A stretch of 64,000 nt of DNA from Haliaeetus albicilla. Its lineage: Eukaryota > Chordata > Aves > Accipitriformes > Accipitridae. Below the pieces are notes generated by a model. It was not told where the DNA came from. It worked only from the letters and a program-made list of their open reading frames with translations, and ran no database searches. Position 1 is the stretch's first letter, and each line of letters begins with the position of its first letter. This document shows, piece by piece, positions 13,409 to 24,835 of this stretch. Position numbers and translations under genes: made by a program. Where the stretch lies: assembly GCF_947461875.1 (NCBI RefSeq), contig NC_091484.1:61245760-61309759 (forward strand). The letters run 5' to 3'.

Positions 13409-13432
13409 GGGACCATACTTTGGGAACCACTG
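13409..13432. mobile_element. Possible hAT (Charlie/MER5-like) terminal repeat
   Basis: The + strand runs GGGACCATACTTTGGG and then ends AACCACTG. This differs at about two of 24 positions from the end of the MER5A/Charlie family as I remember it, whose termini are CAGTGGTTC...GAACCACTG. The sequence just before (from about 13345) may be internal element sequence. I could not find the partner inverted repeat or an 8-bp target duplication, so this would be one end of an old, broken non-autonomous hAT element. Chance similarity cannot be excluded. Confidence 0.4.
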
Positions 13433-16400
13433 TCTTGGATTTTAAATGTGAAATCAAGATAGCATCTCTCAGCATTTAGTCTGGTATTTAGACGAACCTG
13501 GATTTTGGTATGGAAACCTAATTAGTCTGAGACGGCACTCCTTTTTCTCATACAAAATAAAAATCGTCATCAACTGAGTAGATCTGTAACAAATTTTATT
13601 GACATTTTGGAACGTGCAAGCATTGCCAGTGTTAATTAAAGTATTGTCACATGCTTTCCCAGGACAGGATTTCAGTCTGTTGGTGCATTTTCATACCTTC
13701 TGCCTATAAGGTAGGAGCACTAATCAGATGGCAGGTAGCCATGATGCTCAAACACCTCTCTCTGCACTTCTCCCAGAAGTACACTCAGTTTTATTTCCCT
13801 ACTTCCTAATACAGGATTTCTTTGCCAGATAACTTGTGGAAATATTTTTCCTGTATTTCTTCATACTTTTCCCAATAGAGAGCGTCTTTCAATCTCAGCT
13901 CTTTTCCTTTGTCACATTGACCCCAATGCTGCTCTTTCTGGATTTCCTGCACACTTTGTTTTTCCAAGTTTCTGTTTTCAGTTTGTGATCATTCTTTTGC
14001 ACTGATGGAGCATCTGCCCACAATTTGCATTTCTGTATTGTGAAAAGCCATTTTGTTACATTGAGGCTTTGAGTCAGGGATGAATTCCAGTTTAGTTTGT
14101 TATTCTTAAAGATGACTTTTGGTCATCTAACTTCAGCGCCTGAATGAGCAGCCTGGGCTCCTGATACAGCAAATAAAACCTCCATAGAGAAGTCCAGAGC
14201 ACTTTGGTCTTCCTGATCATGGATCAGATTGTCCTAAGTTGATCGGGGCTGGGGGAAGGTATGTCCTCAGGAAGGGCTTTTTTTGTCACTTACTTTTTAT
14301 GGAAGGTGATGATTCTGTTGTGCTGTTACAATTCTTCTGTCTCACATATAAATATTAAAAGGCTAGATCATGGTTTCTCTGTTTCTCAAATCTATAGCAA
14401 GGTCAGAAAAAGGTAAGAGTAAGGGATTGGTAAATCTAGGAGTGGCATGATGTATTGAGGATGCCTGTGATTGCCCATCCAATACTACTGAAAATCTCGT
14501 GAGAACTTTTTTTGTCAACACAGTCTCCACAAAAGAGTCCTGGGAAGGTTGTGTCAAAGCTAAAGTGCTGATGGCACAGCAGAGCTTTCAAGCTTCACTA
14601 TCAGATCCCAAGGCAAAGGCATGGGCTACACAAGGATGATTCTGGCCTTTCACCCTTCTCAAGATTATAAATGATGCTGAGGCTGCTTTAGCTGGGGCTG
14701 CAGCACCAGCCTCTCTTTGCCAAAATCCCTCAATTATACAGAGATCTTTAAGAGGGAGTCTCACAAGCCATTGTGCAAAGCCCCCTTTCTCAGCCTTTAA
14801 GAGAGGAGGGGATCTGGTCCAGGCTGGGGAAATGAAGAAGAGACAGAGAACATTGTATCTTTAAAAAAAACCAAACCCCAAACAAACCAAAAAACAAAGG
14901 ACCCCTCTATTTTCTCAGTTACTGAACTCAGTAGTCTGACAAGTGGGCTAATGCCCACCTTTCATCATTGCTGTAGACAATGCTGATCTCAGGGTCTAGC
15001 ATATGGTTTAGCTATTGATTTGGCTTCCCTTTAATTGAGATCTTTGAAACAAGATTGTACCATGCTGTGCAGTGCACATTTATACAGCCACTCAGTAAAT
15101 ATTTTGCCTTTTCCTTGCCTACTAACGATAGCTGCTTGGAATAAATTTGTCAGGAGGCTGTCACCACCTGAGCCTTTTTGTTGTTGTTTGTTTTCTGACT
15201 GTGGGCTCTATCGTATGGGGTGAATTCCCAGATCTTGCCAGGCTATGTGTGGCTGACGTAGAAATTTTCATTTAACGTTCACAGCAAAGGCAATCTGTCC
15301 ACTATTGCCCTCCAGAAAATGTCACTGGTTTATTTACAAGATTGGCTTATAAAAATACACATAGAGAGTGAGTGAAAACTTGTTTCCTTACTGTAAGTGA
15401 TCTTAACAAAGAGCTTTCCGGACTTGAAAGGCAAGGCAAGTAAGCATTATGCTATGATTTAGGTTTCTGCAGTAGGAAATCTTTTAAAACAGCTCATAGA
15501 GATATTCTTTCTTAAACAGCTCTGTTGATCTTTAATAAAGTGGTAGTCAAAATTTTGGGAGGGGGGTTGTTTTGTTGGGTTTTTTTTAGTTCATTAGGTT
15601 GTTCCTGCCTGTAGATTGAGAGTTGCTTCCTTTTGCTGTTGAAGGCTGAGGTTGGAAAGGAAGACTTACTGCAATCTATTTCAAGAATAGTCTGAGGAGA
15701 AGGAAATTCCCTTCTTGTTGTTAATAGCTGGTGCAGAACGCTCTGCTGGAGGAGGAGAATAGTTCAGTAAGTTAAAAAATTTATGTGAAGTTTTTATTTC
15801 CTGCATCTTGCTATGATCTAGAAATTTCATTGTCTGTATTGCAAACATAGTACATTTTATCTTCTTTATTAAGGGGTGGGGGAACTGTGGGTATTGTGTA
15901 TAGCTTTGAACTCAGTAGATACTAATTTGGTGATACAGCAAGGGTGAAATGTTCAATTAGGAAAGAAAACAAAAGCAGAGCAGCTACTGCTCGTATGACA
16001 AAGCACCAGCCTAAACTGATGAGGTACCTCTGAGAGACATTAGCAGTGCATTTCATTATCCAGGAGCTTGGATTAAGAGAGAGAGGTAATTTTGCCCATC
16101 CATGCATCTGTAATGTTTTTATCTTTTCGGATGTTTCAGGTTGCTTTAGGGTACTTCCATCAACAATTTAGAATCAAGGGCCCTGTTTAAATATCAATAG
16201 CGGGGCAATCCAAACCTCCCTCAAGGCAGAGCTAGGTATCCTGGGTGAGCATATTAGAACGAGAGTGTTTGTCCAGATGCGTTTCTCTTTCACTTTAATC
16301 GAAAGTGGAGAGGTGTTCAAGGAATACCTAATTCTGTACTTTATCCAGAAGCGTGTGCTGTCCGGCTGGAAGCAGACGGCACTGCAGGCTGTGGGCAGCA

Positions 16401-19400
16401 GACCTGGGTATGGAGGCGGCATGAAAGCCCTTGGGCTCCTCCATTACACGATGAAGGTGCTCCTGTTGCAGCAGGGATGGGGGGGGGTGTGTGTGCTGAA
16501 GCAGAGTGGGACCCCCCGAAGTCCCCTTGCGCCCTGCTCATCCCCCACGGGGCTGGCCCAGGGAGGAGGCAGCTTGGGCGAAGCGAGGCAAAGGCCAGGA
16601 TCCCAGCGGGGTCTGTGCCTCCCTGCCTGCTCCTCCACTGTTCGGAGGAATTTTGTCTTCAGCCCAGTGGCTGGGAATCCTCTGCTGCTTATGGGCCCCC
16701 TTGTAGGAGCTGTTATACAAACGCCAAAGAGGTTCTGCACCCCAAAAGTCTTAAACTGTGAAAATTCACATTTGTTCTCCTTTCGCCACCCCCTAGAAAC
16801 TGAGATTTAGTAAGCAAATGAGGGACTTCCTTAAACTTTTGTGCAGCCGAACTCAAAATAAAATAATTAATTAAAAAAAAGAAGAAGAAGCTGGAGATGG
16901 AAGAAACATCTTCCACCAGATAATTTATCAAGGTATTCTCTGCAAGCCCTTTCAAGCCAAAAATGTTGCTGCAGGTGTGAAGTTAGTTTGCTCGTGACGC
17001 TGCTTGTATACCCAGGTGTGCCACCCTCACACACCGTCCCTGTCACGTACGTGCTAGCCTTGAGAAGAGATGCATTCCGGTGCTGAGTGTCTCATCCCAT
17101 CCCATGTTTTGCTTTGGGACTTGGCCAGGTGGGACTTGTTTTCACTTTTATCTTCCACAGACAGTATCACCTGCTTTGGATTGCTTAAGATCTCTGTCAG
17201 ATGTGCATGCCAAAATGTGAAACTACTAATGTTTGTTTCATTCGTGCATCCATTTAAGAAGATTATTACTACTTTTAAATGAAAGTTAAATATTTAGCTG
17301 AGAGAGCATATCTGCAATCCATTTTAAAGTATCATTTATTTTATTATGAGTAGTAGCCTGAAACCCATACCAGAATTCAGTGGACCGTTGTACCACACGC
17401 TGTACGGGAGATTCTTGTGCCTCTTGATACAGTTTATAATTTAATTGATGATGAGCAATATAGAGAGGGAGAGAGATGCTGTGAAACATACAGGTGTAGC
17501 TTTATGTGTTTGTGCATACAGGTGTATATATGGGATAGTTCAGAGTTTAATCACGAATAAATTGAGAATGTCAGATTGTCTTCCAGCCTATCTATATGAA
17601 CTTACACTTTTTTTGAAAAGTGTCAAATAACTAAAGATTCCAGCATTGTCTTTATTTCACTTTTCTTACATCACTTTATTTTCCTGTAACTTAGGGCCTT
17701 CGTATTTCTTGCAAGCGAAAGCCCAGATTTCAACTTTTAAACCATATCTTAGGCAAATTTCAGGAATTCATGTGCTTTACTTTCATTTTTATCCTGCCAT
17801 TGGAAATCCCGAAAGAAAATTGGTAATTTGTCTGTAGAACGTGTTGGGTGCTTTTAGTGTGTTTCAAGTATTCTGAAATTTTACAGTTATCTCTCCCTTT
17901 AAATAGAACTGCATCCATTGTCATTCCAAGTGCTGAGAAGTGGCATTGTAAGGCAATTCTTTTTGCACTCATAAACAAGCTTCCATATGACAGTACTTTG
18001 AAAGTGTTTTTTAAATTGTTACATCTGTGTCTGATGTTAAAAACATTAAAAAACAGCCAAAACCCAAGCCCTCCTAACAACCTCAAAATGCAGAATATGT
18101 ATACACCATATATATTCAAAACTGCCTATCTTTAATTTAAATAGCAAACATAAAAGATAAATGCCCCCCTAAGCTTTCTCCACAAGCTTTGCTGCTTTAT
18201 AGACTTTCTCTGCCAAACTTCCCTGTTCTTGCTTACAGCTTCCATGTCTGGGCAGAGCCAGTCACTCCTTCCACGCTCTGACCAGAGCTATTTGGATGTC
18301 AACTTGTCTGCAGGGTGACATGGCAAAATACCCGTGCCCCTTGCCGCAAAGCCCGCAGCACCCAGTGCCCCATACCTTTGCACCTTCTTTAATCGACCCT
18401 CGCCACCCTGCCCCAGGGCTGGCACAGGCAAGGCTGCGGAGGTACGGGTGGCACTGCAGGAAGAACCAGAGCAGCCAAACTCCACCTGCCTGTGCTGCAA
18501 AAACATTGGGTTTAATTTATTGCTGGAGAAGTGGCGCAGATGGGGGAAAAAGGGCTGCAGCAGTCTGTAAGCGGGGTCTGCAAAACGCCTTTGGAGAGCA
18601 GGCTGCTCACATCGCTGTGTGGCGGTGAAGTAGCTGAAATCACAACCTGACACCTGGATTGAGTGGTGCTGGGTTTGTCCAAGGCATGTGATACTGTGAA
18701 TGGACTTGCACTGACTTTGTGTAAGGGTGGCAGAGGCTGTCAAAGCCCAGCAGCCGAGTATTGGTAAATTAAGCCAGCAGCAGGCTGAGAGAGACTAGAT
18801 CAGCAGAGTAATACTGGTTTAAAATGTAAATAAGTTTATAGAGTTCATTAAAAAAGAAACCTTAATTACGTTTTAATTTTTTACCTAATATGAGTTTAGA
18901 AGTGTTATATTGTGTGTAAATAAATTATGGTGTCTTTTTAGGAGACAGTAAGGCCTCATATGTGTATAAAATAGAAGTTAAAACACATAAACAGTAAAGT
19001 TAAGTATATGTGGGAACCACCTTGTGCAGATATTACCAAGTTACATTAAATTTTGCCTTGACAGTTTAGCTTTGCCCAAAAAACTTAATGTATTGGGTTC
19101 TCAGGGGCTTTAAGTCAAAGCCAACAGAATTTTTAGGATGTAATTTTGCAGCAAATTGTGATTTTTATACAGACTGGTGAGGTTCAGCATGGTGAGAGGA
19201 AATTTATCCATCACTGGAAACTGTGTGAAAATTAGTTTTACTTACTGTTTGGATTTGAATCGATTCTCTTTTTATTTCTGTGCTTATTGATTAATTTAAA
19301 GTATAGGAATAAAAATTAATAGGTTATATTACAATGGCTAAATCTTGACAATAGTTCTGTAGGAAACAGACCATGTAAATGCAAAATCAGAATGGTGTGT

Positions 19401-20924
19401 TTTCCTAAAGTGGTACCATATGTTAGTTGATTAACAAGTTGTAGGGCTATTAGAAGATCTTGGCTGCTGGTAAGAAGGAGCATCTGTTTTCTAAGTCTTT
19501 TATCTAATATGTGTAAAGACTTTGCCAAGTCAAGTTTAAGCTTTTTTCTTTTTTCTTTTCTTTTTTTTTTTTTAATATATCAGCTATAAATTCCTTGGGT
19601 ATTTTTCTTTCCATAGGCAACACTAATGCATTCTTGGGGTTTAAATCTAACCCCATCCCTGTGAAGAAAATGCAGTAATGTTAAGAAGTAATGCAGAATG
19701 TCTCATGTGTGGGTATTTTATATGAGCAGTTCAAAATTCTTCCAGCATCACAGCTTGTATTTGGTGTAAGCCATTATGTTTTGTTTTGTTTCTATCTTCA
19801 ACCAGACATCAAACCCAGTAACTGAAAAGCAATTATAAAAGTTGCATTTTCCTTCAGAACTTAGCAGTTCACATTGATGGCATTGCAGTGAGTATGCAAA
19901 GTGCCAAGTGTGCACGCCTGCATGCATCCTCAGCGTAACTACAAAAACAAGCCTCATGAGTTTTTATAGAGTAAAATGTACCATCTTCCACTTAAGACCT
20001 ATTTTGAGATCTTAAGTAGAGTTTAAGTGGTTAATCAGTCTTATTATACTGGCTTGCAGCAGATTCTCTTGTGGTCTAGCCAGTTTTGGGGCTGTGGTGA
20101 GAGCCAACAGTCTGAGGCTTCACCCTGAAAACAAATGAGGTCTTAGAGACAGACTGGGGATTTAAAGTTGGTTCGTGCCTGCCCTATAGAGCACTTCTAC
20201 TCCTCTGTGTTCAGGAAGATCACAATTTGAGGTTTCCCAAACACAGCAACTAAGAATAACTTTTAACTTTTCTTATCCAGGCCTGATAAAGTTTTTGGAC
20301 TTTTCTCTCAGTCAGGGGTCTTACCTGAGCAGTCTGCTTTGGTGTGACTTCAGGCTTGGGTTTGTGCACAGCACTTTGCTCAGAGTTACCTGGGAGCAGA
20401 AGGCTGAGGCAGGAGCTGGCTGGCCATTAGATGCTGTAGACCAGCAAGGACAGATCGTATAAGCTCTCTAGAGCTGCACTGGCTCCCTGTCTGCCGAGTC
20501 CTGCGGCGTCTCTGATTTATGCAGCGCTGCATGTCATCCTGTGCGGTTGGTTTTGTTCCAGTGGACGAAAGCAGCAGTTGAGGTTAGATGAGGCTTCGCA
20601 AGCCTCAGATTTAAACATCGAGAGACTTTTCTCCTGGTCTGAGGGAACCTGAGCACGCTGACCCTTCAGAGCGGGTGTGAGCCTTTGGTACAAGGAGTAA
20701 GTACATCAGAGAAATAATTTCTCTCCACGCGTTTTCGGTGGGAGACTCAGGTTTATGGAGAATAACTTTGTTTTGCATCCAGATGTAAACTGGCTGGGAA
20801 TGTTTCTGGTTTGTTTGTCCGTCTGTTTTTAATTAGATTATGTATCCTCTGCCATGGGAGAGATGTCTCACAAATGCAGCCAGAGAGACCTCTCTAGGAG
20901 CAGCCAGTCTGTATTCAGCATCTC
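13433..20924. other. Non-coding stretch, no gene recognised
   Basis: No supported gene. Moderately GC-rich patches occur at about 16.4-16.7 kb and 18.3-18.6 kb; these produce overlapping long open frames on both strands (up to about 180 codons), typical of GC-rich non-coding DNA rather than genes. The remainder is AT-rich unique sequence. Confidence 0.5.
19541..19573. repeat. T-rich pyrimidine tract
   Basis: 33 nt of T with four single C interruptions. No exon-like sequence follows, so it is listed as low complexity and not as a splice-site tract. Confidence 0.75.
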
Positions 20925-21410
20925 TCCCTCCCCTCCGGCGCTCCCACCCTTTCTGCTAGCTACAGCGCGACCACAGCCCGTCCTTCCCTCCCGAGTCTCC
21001 GGATAACCTCACCCTCGATGGGAATTCGGGACCTGCGTCCTGACTGCCCGGCAGCCGAGCCGGGGCAGAGCCGGCCGGGCACCCCGGCTGCCCGCTGCCA
21101 GCCCTTCGCCCCTGCCTCCCCTTCCCTCGATAAAATGCCACGCACCGCACACGGGAATACACGACGGGTCCTGCGTGGCTCTGACCTCGGTGGGCGCGGC
21201 GGCGGGAGGGGCTGCCCGGGAGGGGGCAGCAGCGCACCGGCTGCCCGCTGCCCCCCTGCCCGCTGCCCCCTGCCCGCTGCCCCGCTGCCCCCTGCCCGCT
21301 GCCCCGCTGCCCGCTGCCCCCTGCCCCTGCCCGCTGCCCCCCTGCCCGCTCCCCCGCTGCCCCGGGCACGGCTCCCGCCGTTGCCAGCCGCAGGGAGCGC
21401 GTAGGACGTG
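20925..21410. promoter_or_regulatory. CpG-rich block, candidate upstream promoter
   Basis: About 480 bp of abruptly GC-rich sequence with many CpG dinucleotides, set in AT-rich surroundings. Most vertebrate CpG islands mark promoters. A weak TATA-like string (GATAAAAT, 21129-21136) lies inside. It is 15.4 kb upstream of the KIAA1217 ATG island, and a consensus splice donor follows at 21864, so it could drive an alternative KIAA1217 transcript or an antisense RNA. No coding sequence is recognisable in it. The bounds are judged by eye; an exact CpG ratio was not computed. Confidence 0.45.
21236..21363. repeat. C-rich minisatellite (CCCGCTGCC-type units)
   Basis: An irregular tandem array of CCCGCTGCCC and CCCTGCCCGCTG variants, about 128 bp. 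The minus strand carries many successive runs of three or more G with 1-5 nt spacers, which fits the general pattern for G-quadruplex formation. It accounts for the long low-complexity open frames on both strands, rich in Ala/Pro/Cys or Gly/Arg/Gln, which are not genes. Confidence 0.85.
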
Positions 21411-21850
21411 CTTTTGCAGGTTCTTCTTTTGGGGCTCATTTTGTTTCGTGGAGGATGAGGGGCAAATGAAAATTTTAAAAAGATTTTAAAAAAAAAAAAA
21501 GTGGTTTGCATGTTGTTAATATCTCTATTGGCACAGTCTGATTTCTCTGTTCATCTGATTTCTCCTTACTTTCATTAGAAGGCTGTAATTTGAAGCTGCG
21601 AAGGAAGTTTTGAAGCAGACAATGGGTGGAGATCAACCTATTTTCTCAGTGCTTTGGGACTTTCCATGGTAGGAAACTGTTTGTTTAGTTTTGCAAAAAT
21701 TGCGTGCATTTCATTGGCAGTACATTGAGCATAGCCGCCTGATGACCACAAAGTGAAAAGCTAGGACGAGTCTTAAGACAAAGTAGCAAGACAGGAAGCA
21801 ATTTCCCACTCCTTCTGCTGGGCTGTGTGCTTTAAGGAATAGCAGCTTCC

Positions 21851-21863
21851 ATGCCTGCAGGAG
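21851..21863 (+). other. Candidate alternative first coding exon of KIAA1217
   Basis: ATG CCT GCA GGA G is followed directly by GTGAGT, a consensus donor (AGGAG|GTGAGT). The 13 coding nt end in phase 1, the phase that the acceptor of KIAA1217 exon 2 at 41706 needs. Joining would replace the 23 exon-1 residues by MPAG plus the shared Asp. An in-frame TAA lies a few codons upstream, and a CpG-rich block lies 450 bp upstream. The Kozak context is weak (T at -3). A one-in-three chance of phase agreement makes this only suggestive, and no transcript evidence is available here. Confidence 0.25.
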
Positions 21864-21869
21864 GTGAGT

Positions 21870-24835
21870 GCTCGCTTTCCCTGTAGGTACTCATGCTGAT
21901 GCTGAACGGGCTTCAGCTGTTGTAAACCCCCAGCCCAGCTCTCCGCCTCTCACCAGTCCAACTATCCAGTCTGTCCAGCTACCGACAGCTTTGAAATCTC
22001 AACCTTTTAACTATGCCTTCATGTCTACATACTGCTATAGCTTTTCTTCATGTGTTTTCCGGTGGGGGCTATATGGGGCAAAGTAAGATATGTTGTCGGC
22101 AAAGTATGTTGAAGACGACGAGCCAAGAGATGAGAGGAGAAACAGCTAAGCAGGCAGTCGCAGCGTGCGCGTGTGTGTTTGCGTGAGAGGAAGAAGCGTT
22201 ACCTTCTCTGCGTGGTGCCATATGCTGCACAGACCTGAGATCCCGGCGCTGCTCAGCAGAGCCCAGTGTGGATGCCGCGATGCATCTACATGGATTGGGG
22301 TCAAAGTGTAGAAGGAAGCGCTGTTTGCAACTCTTCTGGCACAGCCACAGCAACCGCTCGTGAAGTGTTATGGACAGAAGTTTAAGAGCAGGCTTCATGC
22401 TTCGGTTTTCAAAGCCTGGCCAGGAGTCATGCAACAACTCCATCTGGTATGGGACTGCAAACAGAAACATAGTGCAAGGGAAAGACAGACAGTCCTCAGC
22501 CTTGTAAAACAGCATTTTATGATGGTGAGAGTCTCCTTAGAATATGCTCTGGGTTGGATTGTTTTGTTTCAAGAGAGAAGTGTTTAAGAAACTGTTTGTC
22601 TAGTCTGCTGGCAGCAAACCAGTATAACAAAAAGTGTTGGGCAAAAATAGAAATAGGAAAGTCTTCACACAGAGAATCTGGAACATGAGGCTAAAATTTA
22701 GGATTAAATATATGCTTGGCTCTTGAGGAAAACAGTCTAGATGTGAATCACCCACTGCCTAAAACATTGTGGATATGTTAAAAAGAGTATTAGAAGATAT
22801 TTCCATGTATAGATAGTACATGTTTTTCCAAATAAAAATTTAATTTTATTTTGTTCTCAGAACTATTTAAGGAAGTGTGATACCATCCCAAAAGCTGTAT
22901 GTGCAGATGTTTTCAAGAGGCCACCACTACTTCCAGTGGAGAGCTGCCCACTGAACAGTGCTCTGCTCTGCCCGTGTGTGAGAGTCACCTCCTGTAACAT
23001 TGGCCCTATACACATTGGGCATTTAGTCTAATGTGTATGCCTCTTTACAGTCAGGAAGAGATGTCTCAGAAGGCTAATTCACCCCATCCTAAAATAGGTG
23101 TCTAGAAGGAGTGGGTTTACTAGGTGAATAGCTTACACTACTTGCTTGTATTTTTGATGGCTGAGACTAGGTGAGGTGTGGCAGGTTGACTTCCATTTGG
23201 AAGAAGGAAGCTCTAGGATTCTTTGGTGGCATCTAAGGAGAAGTCCCATTAGCTAGAAAATAGCACTCTGATTTTGTCCTATTTGTAGTGTCAGTATTGC
23301 AGATGGGCATAAACCAGCTCTAGAACAACCAGTGCTTCTACAAGCCTGCAGCCACCTTTGCAGGTCCGTATGCAGGGGCCCTGGTCTCCAACAGAGGACA
23401 GATTTGGCTGCCCTGTCCAAACAGCAGTATGCAAAGGTTGCTTATGCAAGGTGTTGTGAACTGTGTGTGCTCCACACCCATGAAGCTTCTGTCGGTTTAT
23501 TTTTAACCACTTCAGATTTTCTGGGTCAAGAGTTACTGAGATACATCACTGTATATCGTGTCATATGTGCATCACTTTGAAAAACAGTATTTAATCAGGC
23601 AAATAAAACGTTTACAAAGAGTATTCTCCAATATATCCCAGCAGCTCCCTGTTACTGCAGTAGCTCCAAGTGCATGACACTCCTTACTAGTCTGATATGT
23701 TTCTGCAGTTAACACAGAAGTACATAATCTCAGGTATGAAACTGCCATTGCTTTCCTGCAAGTTTGATAATTCAGTAAGAACTGCTTTCTAAAGTACTTG
23801 AAAATCTAATGAGATTCTGGATAGGCCTCTTTCAAGTCAGCCAGTCATAACATTCCTTGAGAAATTGGTAGTAAAAAGTTTCTTACTGTGCATAGCTGCT
23901 TAATAAAAGGTGTATTATTCTTTGCCCTTGAAAAATCTCCTGACTAACAAAAAAAAAAAAAAAAAAAAACCAACTGAAAAGCCCCCAAACACTCTCCAGT
24001 TTTCTTGGAACAGGAAAGCAGGGAGGTGGTTAGACATCTCAATAAGGTAAGGAAATAGTAAAAGCAAATTTCCAAAGAACTGCAGGGACGAAGCATCTGA
24101 TGCCTTCATGGAGAGGTTGTGTGCGGTAGTGTGGGCAGATATTCAGGTTTCATGCTTCCAAATGAGAAAATTGCAATGATCCTGCTGCTGCCAGATCCCA
24201 GTACCATGCTGTGGAGTATGTGCACTAATCTGCACAGCCTTGCCTGCCCTTAACCATGGGTCCCATATCCCAGAAAGATGGGGAAGGGTGAGGGAGCCTT
24301 GGTTCCACCCTGTGCTTCAGCTTGAGTCATGGCACCTGAAGTCCTCCAGAGTGGCCTCTTTGTAGTGGGGCGTTAATGAGGGAGAAAAGATTATCTCAGC
24401 CCCCCAGAGCTGTACGGATTCCTTGTTCAAAAGGTTTAATAGCGTTCTGACACTTGGTGGTAGCCCGAGCTTCGGACACTGATGCCATGTAAGATTTACC
24501 CTGCATTGTCCGCCACAACTGTGGAATAGCTGAAGCACTGCAAATTCATTCTCTAGCTTCCACTACACTAACTTTCCTGTGTAGACAAATGTTTAAGGCC
24601 TTTTTTACAACAGATGAGATGATATGACTTACTGTATTGTATGCCATTCATTCTCTCCCATATCCTCGCTCCAGGAGATTTCCGTACGATTCTCACTACA
24701 CAGCAGAGTGTTTTGATTAGGTCTGGGGTTGTTATTTTTCTGTTGCAATGTAAGTGCTTCTGTTTCTTTATGTTTAGTGCGTATGACAAAGTGTTACTGT
24801 CAGCATCAGGGCTTCTTGTACCTTGTCAAATGTAA
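21870..24835. other. Non-coding stretch, no gene recognised
   Basis: AT-rich unique sequence. It holds a 21-nt poly(A) run at 23949-23969 but no exon, RNA gene or repeat family that I can name. Confidence 0.5.
23949..23969. repeat. Poly(A) tract, 21 nt
   Basis: An uninterrupted run of 21 A, the longest homopolymer noted in the window. The 5' flank shows no gene-derived sequence, so a processed pseudogene tail is not supported. Confidence 0.85.

Noticed and set aside
16265..16810. 181-codon open frame on the plus strand
   Set aside because: Several competing frames on both strands in a GC-rich patch; no protein family pattern, no convincing splice sites.
18288..18743. 151-codon minus-strand open frame
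   Set aside because: No domain or motif; overlaps plus-strand frames of similar length.
20956..21511. Minus- and plus-strand open frames of up to 183 codons over the 21-kb GC-rich block
   Set aside because: The translations are low-complexity (Gly/Arg/Gln or Ala/Pro/Cys) and come from the C-rich minisatellite.
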